A stretch of 30,474 bases of DNA, taken from positions 1 through 30,474 of the forward strand of contig AJWJ01000276.1 of NCBI GenBank assembly GCA_000277445.1, given 5' to 3'. The translations under genes and the position numbers were made by a program. The notes under the pieces are model-generated. The model was not told the origin of the DNA and searched no databases. It saw only the letters and a program-made list of their open reading frames with translations. This document shows, piece by piece, positions 9,735 through 19,900 of this stretch. Source of the DNA: Polysphondylium violaceum (Eukaryota > Evosea > Eumycetozoa > Dictyosteliales > Dictyosteliaceae). The stretch's first letter is position 1, and the number at the start of each line of letters is the position of its first letter.

Positions 9735-10938
9735 ATGAATAGATCATTGATGAGCTTATTGGGCAGAGAGGGATTGGGTATGGAGAAGATCACAGATGCC
9801 ACCCCATTGCCAGATACCGCCGAAACCATTCATATCTCTTCATTGGCCCTATTAAAGATGTTACAACATGGTAATGATAGATACATACATAGGTGTAGTA
9901 CATAGATTATATATTAATGTGAATATATGTTATGAATAAATAGCTAGAGCAGGTGTACCACTTGAAGTCATGGGTTTGATGTTGGGAGAATTGATTGATG
10001 AATATACTATTAGAGTGATTGATGTATTTGCCATGCCTCAAAGTGGTACTACAGTGTCTGTCGAAGCTATCGATCCAGTATTTCAAACTAAAATGCTTGA
10101 TATGTTGAAGCAAACAGGTAGAAATGAAATTGTTATTGGTTGGTATCACAGTCATCCAGGTTTTGGTTGCTGGTTATCAAGTGTAGATGTAAATACTCAA
10201 CAAGTATGTATCTTTGTGTATTATTGATTACGTCTACTCTGTGTATCTCTGTATTAATAACACCACTATATCATAATGATAATGATAGAGTTTTGAACAA
10301 TTACAAGCTAGAGCAGTTGCAGTTGTAGTTGATCCATTACAATCTGTTAGAGGTAAAGTTGTTATTGATGCTTTTAGAACTATTAAAACAATGCCAACCG
10401 CTGAACCAAGACAAATTACAAGTAATCTTGGTCATTTACAAGACCCATCCATTCAAGCCTTGATTCATGGTCTCAACAGAAATTATTATTCAATCTCTAT
10501 AAACTACAGAAAGAATGAACTTGAACAAAAAATGTTACTCAATCTTCACAAAAAGAAATGGACAGAAGGTTTAACTGTTGATAAATTTGATGTTCATGAA
10601 CAAAACAATGAAAAACAAATTGCTGTATGTAGTAGTAGTAGTAGTATTTATTGTGTTTATCATCACCATCACATCATCGTCACATGTGTTATTGTAATAT
10701 CTATAGTTTTTAAATACTAACAATATCATTATCTACTATTCTATAGAATTTATTAGAATTAACTAAACAATATCAAAAATCTATTCAAGACGAAGATAAA
10801 GTTGAACCAGAGAAAAAAGATGTTTCAACTGTTGGTAAATTGGATCCAAAGAGACATTTAATTTCAGATGTTCATAGTTTAATGGCCAGTAATGTGGTCA
10901 GAGTTTTAACTGTTATGTTGGATACCATTACTTTTTAA
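9735..10938 (+). CDS. psmD14: 26S proteasome deubiquitinase Rpn11 / PSMD14
   Basis: Four exons (9735-9870, 9944-10203, 10289-10624, 10747-10938) give 307 residues, against about 310 in animals. All introns are GT-AG; the first splits a codon after one base and the others are phase 0. The JAMM/MPN+ metalloprotease motif H-x-H-x(10)-D is intact as His114, His116 and Asp127 in the context [17 protein letters not shown], with the upstream catalytic Glu in the EVMGLMLGE stretch. Rpn11 sits in the proteasome lid and removes ubiquitin chains from substrates as they enter the base. Sequence identity to other eukaryotic Rpn11 is very high throughout, including the N-terminal [20 protein letters not shown] segment and the C-terminal [12 protein letters not shown] helix. 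A polyadenylation-like AATAAA is at 11070-11075. Confidence 0.98.
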
Positions 10939-11528
10939 ATCAATCCGCAACACGCATACACTCAACCTGATTAATATAATTTAATTTAAATATATTCAAA
11001 CTATTATCAATTACACTAAACAATTAATTACCCCCCACCCTGTTACTACTACCATTAACATACACACACAATAAAAAAACAACAAATCATAACATGTATA
11101 TTTTTCTTTTTTCTCTTTTTTGGTGGGCAAACACAGTGCATTTATTTAAATTTTGTGGTGTAGTTTACAAAAGGATACCATTACTAGTATAAGTATAAAA
11201 TGGATAAGTGAGCCCAAATAATGTCTGTTTGAATGTTTGAATGGAAAAATCTAATTGATTTTTCCTATTTAGTTGATATGTAATCTGACCTCTTTCATCG
11301 ATGGGGCCCAAATATATATTTTTTTTATTTTTTTTTGTTTTACATAAATAAATTCTAATAAATTTGGACAACAAAATGTTTTTGAGTTTTTTTTTTTCAT
11401 TTTTATTTTTTAGTAGTAGTAAAAGAAAGTGTGTTGGTGAGAAGCGTCGCGTCGTTGTATATATCTATATACTTTACATATATATATTTGACTCGCATAT
11501 ATGAATATAGTCCACGTTAATAAAAGAT
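10939..11528. other. Spacer psmD14 / uracil-DNA glycosylase
   Basis: This 590-base region holds the psmD14 3' UTR with AATAAA at 11070-11075, a C-rich tract (CCCCCCACCC) at about 11031, T runs, and a TATATATCTATATAC-type AT-rich block at about 11457-11490 that probably belongs to the glycosylase promoter. A tentative minus-strand small reading frame at 11165-11400 is listed separately. Confidence 0.5.
11165..11400 (-). CDS. Tentative small protein, 58 residues in two exons
   Basis: A minus-strand ATG at 11398-11400, preceded by A-rich DNA only in part, opens a 19-codon exon (11344-11400). A GTAAAA donor and a GTCAG acceptor enclose a 59-nt AT-rich intron with GC-richer ends and lead in phase to a 40-codon exon (11165-11284) ending in a stop. 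The second exon reads as ordinary mixed-composition protein (ITYQLNRKNQLDFSIQTF and a hydrophobic/aromatic C-terminus), unlike the surrounding AT-rich noise. No family is recognised. The alternative is chance: the second exon is short, and the unspliced frame through it has no ATG. Confidence 0.25.
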
Positions 11529-13358
11529 ATGGTGCATGACAGTTTTACTTACTTGCCCTATTATAATATAAATAATATAAATCAACAACAACAATTACAC
11601 GTACAACAACAACATCAGTTACAGTTACAACAACAATTACAAGTACAACAACAGCAACAATATCAGTTACAGTTACAACAACAAAACTATAATAAAATGC
11701 AACAACAACAACAGCAACAAGCTTTAAATCATAATAGTATGATGTATGATTTAGAAATGGATAAACAAGATCATCAACATCAACAAGAACAAGAGCAGAA
11801 AATGCAATATCATCAACATCAACAACCATCATTACAACAACATAATAATATTTTTAGCACAAACACTACAAAATTTGATTACTTTAGTAATCAAAACAAT
11901 AGTTTTAATAATAGTTTTAATAATAATAATAATAATAATAGTAGTAGTAGTAGTAGTAGTAGTAATAGTAATAGTGACTCCTCTTTTGCTTTAGGATATG
12001 ATAATAAGAAAAAGAGAAAGGATTTAGATAATAATAATAACAATAATAATTTATTTAAAACCTCACCTTTTTCTTCATCTGTAATCTCTCCTTTCTCATC
12101 TTTAAATCATGTCAATAATAATAATAACAATAACAATAATAATTTACTATTATTCCCAATTGAATATGTTTCACCACCAATATCATCATCCACAACATCT
12201 CCTCTTAATCTTTCACCTATATCAAATATATATAATCAACAACAACCATCACAATTTAGTTTTCAACATAATCATCATCAATATCAACAACAACAACAAC
12301 AACAACAACAAAATCAAGAACCATACCAACAAAATAAAAGATTTCAATTATCAACGACTGAATATAAACCCGTTGTATCATTGGATCAATATTTCACAAA
12401 TACGCAAAGTTTTAGTGCAGAGATAAAGAGTTCACTTTTGGAACCAGGATGGAGAAAGGTGCTGGAACCAGAGTTTAGTAAAGATTATTTTGTAAAGTTA
12501 TGCAAGTTTTTAGAGGATGAAAAAGAAAGTGGTGGCGTTATTTCACCAAAGACTGAGTCAATATTTAGATGTTTTAATCTTACACCTTTTGACAAGGTAA
12601 AGGTAGTGATCCTGGGCCAAGATCCACCCTCGGGAAACCAAGCCAACGGTCTTGCATTCTCTGTAGATCTCAGTGGCACCAATAAACCCATTCCCTCTTC
12701 TCTGTCCAATATACTTACAGAGTTGCAAAATGATTTGGGAGTGTGTAAAAATATAAAACAAAGTGGTGTTGGTGCTGGTAATTTAGAGAAATGGGCTCAT
12801 CAAGGTGTACTCTTGCTAAACAGTTCACTTACAATGAAAAAAGGTTCACCAGACTCCCATTCAAGCAAAGGTTGGGAACAATTTACAGACGCTGCTATAT
12901 CTCTCTTGTGTTCTCAGAAAAAAGGTATTATATTCTTTTTATGGGGTAAATTGGCTCAACAAAAGATACCTTTGATTCAACAATTTAATTATGATAAGGA
13001 TAGTAATAATAGTAATAGTAATAATAATAATAGCAATAATAATAATAGTGATATAGATAAAAATGAAAATGAAAAAGATAAAGAAAATATAATAAAAGAA
13101 AAGGAAAATGAAAAAAAAGAAGATAAACTTTGTAATAATAGTGAAATTTTAAATAATAATAATAGTAATAATGAAAATGAAAATAATAGCGAAACTCTTA
13201 TAAGCGATAAACATATTATTTTAACAGCATCTCACCCTTCACCATTTTCAGCACCAAAAGGATTTTTTGGGTGTAAACATTTTAGTATAGCGAATAATAT
13301 TCTAGTGCAATCTGGAAGAACACCTATTGATTGGGACTTGGACTCCTTAGATCAATAA
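11529..13358 (+). CDS. ung: Uracil-DNA glycosylase (family 1) with low-complexity leader and insert
   Basis: Intronless, 609 residues, about twice the usual length. Residues 1-285 are Gln-, Asn- and Ser-rich. The family 1 fold starts at about residue 300 (LEPGWRKVLEPEF). It includes the water-activating loop GQD (Asp365), the LLLNSSLT strand, FFLWGKLAQQK, and the Leu-intercalation loop HPSPFSAPKGFFGCKHFS with catalytic His569. Excision of uracil from DNA and start of base excision repair is the family role. Two oddities: the loop reads GQDPPSGNQANGL instead of the usual GQDPYHxPxQAxGL, so the conserved Tyr is gone and the loop is one residue shorter; and about 75 Asn/Lys/Glu-rich residues (about 485-560) are inserted inside the catalytic domain before the HPSP motif. 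Such runs are common in dictyostelid proteins. Activity and specificity are therefore uncertain. AATAAA at 13408-13413 is a likely polyadenylation signal. Confidence 0.95.
   Translation: MVHDSFTYLPYYNINNINQQQQLHVQQQHQLQLQQQLQVQQQQQYQLQLQQQNYNKMQQQQQQQALNHNSMMYDLEMDKQDHQHQQEQEQKMQYHQHQQPSLQQHNNIFSTNTTKFDYFSNQNNSFNNSFNNNNNNNSSSSSSSSNSNSDSSFALGYDNKKKRKDLDNNNNNNNLFKTSPFSSSVISPFSSLNHVNNNNNNNNNNLLLFPIEYVSPPISSSTTSPLNLSPISNIYNQQQPSQFSFQHNHHQYQQQQQQQQQNQEPYQQNKRFQLSTTEYKPVVSLDQYFTNTQSFSAEIKSSLLEPGWRKVLEPEFSKDYFVKLCKFLEDEKESGGVISPKTESIFRCFNLTPFDKVKVVILGQDPPSGNQANGLAFSVDLSGTNKPIPSSLSNILTELQNDLGVCKNIKQSGVGAGNLEKWAHQGVLLLNSSLTMKKGSPDSHSSKGWEQFTDAAISLLCSQKKGIIFFLWGKLAQQKIPLIQQFNYDKDSNNSNSNNNNSNNNNSDIDKNENEKDKENIIKEKENEKKEDKLCNNSEILNNNNSNNENENNSETLISDKHIILTASHPSPFSAPKGFFGCKHFSIANNILVQSGRTPIDWDLDSLDQ
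11583..12330 (+). repeat. CAA/AAT/AGT trinucleotide repeats in the ung leader
   Basis: Many interrupted CAA, AAT and AGT runs encode Gln, Asn and Ser homopolymers. Clear blocks are Gln at about 11583-11720, Asn/Ser at about 11920-11975, Asn at about 12030-12050 and 12112-12140, and Gln at about 12287-12310. This is the usual in-frame trinucleotide expansion of dictyostelid genes. Confidence 0.9.
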
Positions 13359-13407
13359 TGGTATATAATAATAAATTTAAATATTCTCTCTCTCACACAC
13401 AAATTCA

Positions 13408-13413
13408 AATAAA
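13408..13413 (+). terminator. Polyadenylation signal of ung
   Basis: AATAAA lies 50 bases after the ung stop codon, within an AT-rich 3' region. Confidence 0.6.
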
Positions 13414-13454
13414 GATTTAAAAACAATGTTTTTGTATTGTATTGTAAATATTTA

Positions 13455-13562
13455 TTAATATTTGATGTTGTCGTGTACTGGTTCTTTTGATATTAAATGA
13501 TCATTTCTCTTACAAATCTTATTTGGTGCACCATCAAATATTAAATCTCTATCACTATCCAT
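13455..13562 (-). CDS. Tentative 35-residue small protein
   Basis: An ATG-started minus-strand frame of 35 codons begins MDSDRDLIFDGAPNK and ends with HDNIKY before TAA. Its composition is charged and balanced, with varied codons. That is unlike the surrounding AT-rich spacer, where chance frames give Lys/Asn/Ile/Phe repeats. No family is recognised and no hydrophobic segment is present. It could be a genuine micro-gene, the first exon of a decayed gene, or chance. It sits between the convergent ends of ung and gbpC. Confidence 0.33.
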   Translation of the reverse strand: MDSDRDLIFDGAPNKICKRNDHLISKEPVHDNIKY

Positions 13563-13744
13563 TATTGTAATTGTATAGATATACCATATTAAAAGTTTAA
13601 TAATAAAGTGATAAATATATAAAGATAAATATTAGTGTAATAAGATAACTCTTTTTATAATAACTATATCAAAAAAATTAGGTTTCATTATTTTTAAAAC
13701 TCTTTAATTTAGATATTTTTGATATATTAACAAATTTTTTATTT

Positions 13745-13865
13745 CTCCAAAATTATCTTTAGTTTTTTTTCTGAGCCAATGTCTTTAATTAATTGAGCTA
13801 TTAAATTATCGTGCCCCATTACTTTAAAATAAAAAGGTCTGGTGAAAATTAATTCATTATATATA
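13745..13865 (-). pseudogene. Short coding-like relic downstream of gbpC
   Basis: About 40 codons on the minus strand read as plausible protein, including ELIFTRPFYFKV and HDNLIAQLIKDIG, and are followed by further coding-like sequence in another frame before stops. The wording resembles the helical segments of dictyostelid-specific ankyrin-like families such as the gene at 23005-25113, so a fragment of a dead family member is my guess. No start codon or complete domain is present. Confidence 0.3.
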
Positions 13866-13872
13866 TCTAAGT

Positions 13873-13878
13873 TTTATT
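13873..13878 (-). terminator. Polyadenylation signal of gbpC
   Basis: AATAAA on the minus strand lies about 25 bases after the gbpC stop at 13902. Confidence 0.5.
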
Positions 13879-13901
13879 TAATATTATTTTTTCTTTTCTT
13901 T

Positions 13902-16900
13902 TTAGGAATAGAGTTGAGATTCTCTTTCGATTAAAGTTTTGTTTAAAGCAGTGGCTAAATATTTGAACCATTTAGAGGCTAAAGCTGGATTTAAATCAAA
14001 TAAAATATTTACAAATTGACCTTCAATAGCATAGACTTCGGTTTGATCAGAGTCAGCAATTACGTCGGCGGTTGCTTCACCAGACAAGAGATAAGTAATT
14101 TCACCAAAGGTGTCGTCCTGTTTCATTGTGCCCAAAATAACCTTTTTATATTCATTTGAGCCGGGAGCCAACGGAACCGATTTTTCAATACGACAAACAC
14201 CTTTTCCAATTTGGAAAATCTTTTGCATTCTCTCGCCCTCGGAAACAATGACTTCGTCTTTTTTATAGGTGGTTGATCGGGAACCTTCGCAGCCAATGAG
14301 CTCCCAGTCTTCTTTGGAGAGCTCGTCGCCTCTGTTTTTGTTGTTTCGCGTTTTGAGTGTGAGATTGTTGACCTTTTTTCTCTCGAGCTCGAGTTTGTTT
14401 TTGATTTCATCCGAGGTGTTGTTTGTCTGCTTGGAGGCTTCCCAAAGGATATTGATCATGCCATAGGCATCTTCACGGTCTTTGCCGCTTTGGAAAGTGA
14501 GACGATAGTTGGATGGCATTTGGTTCTTGAGACGTACCAACTCGATTTGATTGATATTGACACACAAGAGTTTTTCAATGTTTTTAAAGGGGATCACCTT
14601 TTTGGTCTTGTATCCAAAGAATTTGGAGTAGAAGCAGACGTGTTGTTGAGAGATGTAGAGTCTGCCCGAACGATTCAAAGAGCATGGATAGTCTTTGATG
14701 ACAATCTCGTCGATGAGGGAGAATCTTGAATTGAATTCTTGGTCATTCTTTTTCATAATGGGTGCACCGGCGCTGTTGAGGCCCTCGTTGAGTGGTGTCA
14801 TCGAGGTTTGAGTTCGGTTGATACTGATACTGCTGCTACGGCCGCCGTCGCCACGAGGAGTGATCATTTGAGGATGTGGATTGTTGTTGTTGAACACCAA
14901 ATTGGCAGATGATTGAGCACGATGTTGAATGGTGGGATGAAGATTGTTGAGAAGTGGATTCGAGGATGGAGCATTTCTTGGGGATGCTGGTGGGGTGGAC
15001 GAGGCATTGGAGATAATGGAGCTAATGTGGGGATTGGGCATGGCAAGTGAAAGTGGTGATGAGGAGCCTGGTGATGCGGGGATCTTGAATGATGGTACAG
15101 GTGGTTGTTGGCTGGGTTTTGACCATGGAAGATTCTTGAGACGCATAGCCAATTGATTGGCCATAATCTTGTAGAATTTGGCGCCTAATCTTGGATGAGA
15201 GTTGAATAGGTTATGGAGGAAGGGAATATCCATGACATAGAGATCAGCTTGCTCGTCGACTAAAAGACGGGCAGTGGTCTTGTTTCCGAGAAAAGACATC
15301 TCACCAAACATCTTTGGGGCAACCATAGATGCGACACGCACCAAAACACCGTCCTTGTTCTTTTTCTCGACAGAGAGGGTACCAGATTTAATACGATAGA
15401 GATGAGAGTTGATACTATTCTCTTCGATAACAACATCGCCACGATGGTAGGTGATGACCGATGCGTTGGTGAGCAAGATGGTCCAATCACGCTCGGTTAG
15501 CTCCTCTGAGCCAAATCCGAAAAAGTCGGTACTGAAGCTCTTTGATTCATTGGTGTTTTCCTCCTTCTTGTCATCGACGAGACCAGTCTTTTCCGCTTGG
15601 ATCTCTAGTCTTCTCTCGAGTTCAGAGAGACGATCAATTTGGAGATTGTCGAGGGCTTTGAGATCATTGATGTACTGTTCGTACCAATTCAATGGGGTTG
15701 ATTGAAGAGATGGGAGATAGTGGGATGGCATGTCCTTGAACTCCTTAAACATCTTCATCTTTTTCGACAAACGTTTGACACGAAGAATATTGATCATCTT
15801 TTCACCACCACTCGAGATAAAGGTTGGATTCTCTGTGCAAGTTTGAGAGAGATCGGCAATGAGTGCACCAAGGAAGGGGATGGTTGGACAGAATGTGTGT
15901 GTCATGTAGGGAGCAAGCGATGGATAGGTGGATGAGGTGATGGCGCTGGTGGGCTTTTGAGAGAGGGCAACACGAAGTGGTAGGTAATTGGATTCGGGCA
16001 ACATCAATCTGCTGAGCTCGTTGAGACAATCAATGTATTTTTGTGAAACCTTGGACCAAGTGGTGGCCAGTCTGGCGATGGGCTCGGAATGGAGCGCACT
16101 GAGAATCTGCATGATACCGTTAAAATTCCAGAGACTGAGATACTCGAGAGCAATCTTGATGTACTTCTCAACGGTTTCGGCTCTTTGTTTGATATCTCTT
16201 TGTTTGAGGATCTCGGTCGACACCAAAAGAGACATCTTGCTAAACCATTTCAAATAGTCGTAAATGTGAGGAAAGTTGGATTGTTTCCATTTCTCTGGGT
16301 CCTTTTCATTTTCGGGCATCACCAAACCAACAGAGAAGCCCAAGAGCTCACGAGGATGGATTTGTTGGAGGTACTTGAGCTCCAAAAAGGTGTATTGTTG
16401 GGCAACAAGCTCGGGATCGTCGTCCAAAAAGAGGAAGAATGCGTTGGGAGAGTCGGAAAAGATAAAGTTACCGCCGGCAACCTTGAGATTCATTTGGACG
16501 AGACCTTCTTCGTTGAGTTGTAAAAAGAATTGACGCATCAACATGTCCATGGCAAGGATGGCAGCCTCTTCTCTCTTGATGGGGAGCACTTTGATCATCC
16601 AATCAATGATTTCCGAGCCTGTAAAGCAACGGGCCGATGTCTTATCCTTTTTGAATTTTCTCTCTCTAATGGGCACACCAGAGAGTGGGTCTCTCATGCC
16701 TGTGGCGAGATTGAGGAAGCTTCTCGAGATGGCAGAATTGACCAATGACTCGTTGATGTTGCTAGCCGAAGACGAGGTGAGGGAGCCAAGATTCTTTACG
16801 CTTCTAAACGAGTCCATGCTAGTGTTGGAGCCATTGATGTTGATCTCACTCTCACTGTACGAGATTTGAAGGAATCTTTGGTTGGTGAGGTTAGCGTCGT

Positions 16901-19900
16901 TTTCATATTGCGAGAGAATAGATAAGATTTGACCGGCCATTTGAGGGTACTCAGGGAGAATAAATTGCTTGGTGAATGCTTGGACATTGTGGTAGATAAA
17001 GTACTCGTCTTGCTTGCACTCCAACTCGGTGATATCAGAGATCCACTTTTTGGTAAAGTTGGCAATACCGGCACGAATGGCGAGCTTCTTTTGGTCGAAC
17101 TTCTTGATTGTGAAGCCGTCGACCTTGTCGTTGGCACGGGGACCAAAGAAACGACGGACAAGCATCTTGAAGATGTTTCTTGGGGTTGAGAATGAACGGT
17201 AGACATAGATAAAGTCGTCAATGAATGATTCGTCAAGATTGGTACAATTGTTGCTCGATAGCGGAACAGAGTTTCTCCAGTGGGTGGGCTGGAGACTGCT
17301 CTTGCCGGCAGTGTCGGAACGCTTTCTGGTGGCCTGTTGGGGGATGACAGCAGAGCTCTCGCCCTTGGTCATCATCTCGATCATCTTGGCCATGGTGGCG
17401 GCAATGATAATCGACACGGAGCTGGCTTGCTCTTCGTCAAATCCAAACAAGATGCCCTTTTGTTGGTCATCGTCGGCAAATGGATAGGGGAGTTCGTTTT
17501 CTTCTTCGGTAAATATATCGAAAAAGTCCAAGGCACCGGCTTCGTCGACGTCCAACTCATTGAGATTGTCAGAGGCCGAGGGAGAGTGGGGGAGGGCGCT
17601 GATGGTGGTGAGGGAAGAAGAGAGAGAAGAGGAGCTGGTGTTTTGACCCAACATGCTGTTGTCTCTGCTGCTTGAGAGGGTGTTGTCTTTGTTTCCACTG
17701 GCGCTGAGAGGATTGTCCCTGCTGATCGAAGAGGAGAGGTTGGATGCTGTGGTGAGAGAGTTGAGGTTCAGGTGCATAGAGAGGTTGCTTGGAAGCATGG
17801 CTTCGGAAATGGAAGAGGAACGCGACTTTCTCATCATGTTTCTAATGTGTGGAGAGTGAGAAAAGGGCAATGGAGCAAACTTCTTTTTGATCTGGCCGAG
17901 GCTCTCGACGATAGAGGTAAAGGTTGGACGAGAGTTGGGCTCGTGTGTCCAGCAAGATTGAATGAGCTCGACATATTCTGGTGGGCATGAGGGTGGGATG
18001 GTGGGTCTGAGGCCACGAATAATCTCGTCCTCGAGCTTGGACATCCACTGACCAAAGGAAAACTCGTCAAATGGATGGGCACGAGTGTAGAGTTCCCAAA
18101 GAATGATACCAAACGAATACACATCGCTGGGCTCGCTGTAGGCGGTGCAGGCCAACACCTCGGGAGCCAGCCAAAGTGGCTGATCGACACATCTGATCAA
18201 AGCGGCGCCACCATAGAGTGCAGTCGATGTACCAAAATCAATGATGGTCGATACGGGATTAGGCCCCTCGGTGATAGCATTCAAGAGGATGTTGGGCGAC
18301 TTGAGATCACGATGGATGATGGGTGGGTTGTGCGAGTGGAGATGTTGCATACCCTTGGCAATCTCTGTGGCGATTTGTAGTCTAAGGCCCCAACTAATCT
18401 CGACGGTATTGTTGGACAAGAGATTATACAGCGATCCAAATCTCACATACTCGAGGGCCATAGTGAGTGGTTGGATGCAGAAACCAGAGATCTTCATAAT
18501 GTTGGGATGACTGAATCTGCTCATGGCATAGACCTCATGTCTAAACTCTCTAAACACACGTAAACGATCCTCTACCTTGGAATCTGGATCTTGATCATCA
18601 ATTTCATTGCCAGTTGGTGGAATGAGTTTTTTGAGTGCAATGCATTCATTGTTCCATTCTGCTTCATAAACAATACCAAATGCACCTCTGCCCACCTCTT
18701 TGTTGATCTTTATTTCCTTGAGATCAAATTTAGGTAAAGATATATCAACCATTGCAATATCGGGTGCAAGTATATCTAATTTTAATCTATGCGAGGGTGA
18801 TCTTTCCTCTTGGTCATTCTTTTGACAACATGTTAATACAGTTTTACCATCCATTACTGCCAATTCACATTCTTCAATTGTAAATAATGTTGGATTTCTA
18901 TCATATAATATAGCACATTCATAACAACTAATATATCTATATTATTATAAATTATCAGTGAGTTAGTATCACCTACTATTATTATAATAAGAGATATAAA
19001 ATAAAAGAAAACTTACCTTTTAATATCTAATTTATACCATTGGGAAAACAAAGATTCAATTGTATCAGTTACAATTCTTAATAATGAAACTGGAGTTTGT
19101 TCACCTCTTACATCGACAGTTAATATCTTTCTGTGGTTGTTGTTACTGCCACCACTATTGTTATTACTGTTACTATTTGTTTGATTATCTTTTATATGTT
19201 TTAATTCAATCAAAGCTTCATGGCCATCACTATTCTTTACAACAACTGCACGTTTTTGACAAGCGTCAACTTTGACAAAATTCATTAATCTTTGAATGAG
19301 TTTGCCAAAGAATTTCTTTGGAACAAAGGTCAAGTGATATTGACGATTGAGAAGGATGCAGTCGGGATCGATGAAATTGTCCCATTGGGCGACAATGTTG
19401 CTTGTGTCAGAGAGAAGGTTTGGCACGATATGACGTTCACCAGTGACTTCTTTTTCATTGATTTCCTCGGGCTTGACGAGATCAGAGGGAGAGAGTGGAC
19501 GACAAATTTCAAATGCTTGCATAAAGGACAAAAGGGCGTTGTGGAGGTGCTCTGGATAGGTGGGGGCCTTCCAAATGAGGTCGAGATCTGCTTGACGAAT
19601 GATACCGTTGGAGCCGGCCAAAAGCTTAGAGGTGATTAATGAAGACATGCAATTGATGACCCATTGTTGATCGAGGATCACCATTTTACCAACGGTGGAA
19701 TTGATGTCGTTAAAGTAGACAATGGAGCCGATATTGTGAAGAAATTCTGTGGCTCTTTGGATTTGGACAGCGTCCTTGAGGTTACAAATGTTGGCGAGAT
19801 TGATGTACTCTTGCCACATCATCACTGGAGGAATTCTCTTTTTCTTGACTTCGAGAAGGGCCTCTTCGAGGGTAAAGAAGCTAGAGGGAACTTTTTCCTT

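Larger units (their letters stand above)
13359..13901. other. Convergent spacer ung / gbpC
   Basis: This 543-base region lies between two convergent stops. It holds the ung polyadenylation signal (AATAAA, 13408-13413), a minus-strand AATAAA for gbpC at 13873-13878, a 35-codon minus-strand frame (13455-13562) and a short coding-like relic (13745-13865), both listed separately. The remainder is very AT-rich. Confidence 0.6.

Noticed and set aside
11545-11832. 95-codon Val-rich minus-strand frame
   Set aside because: Antisense of the CAA-repeat region of ung.
12109-12426. 105-codon frame inside ung in another frame
   Set aside because: Ile/Asn-rich product of trinucleotide repeats read out of frame.
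16796-18380. Several 60-150 codon frames on both strands within gbpC
   Set aside because: Shadows of the 5-kb gbpC exon, whose domains are all identified.
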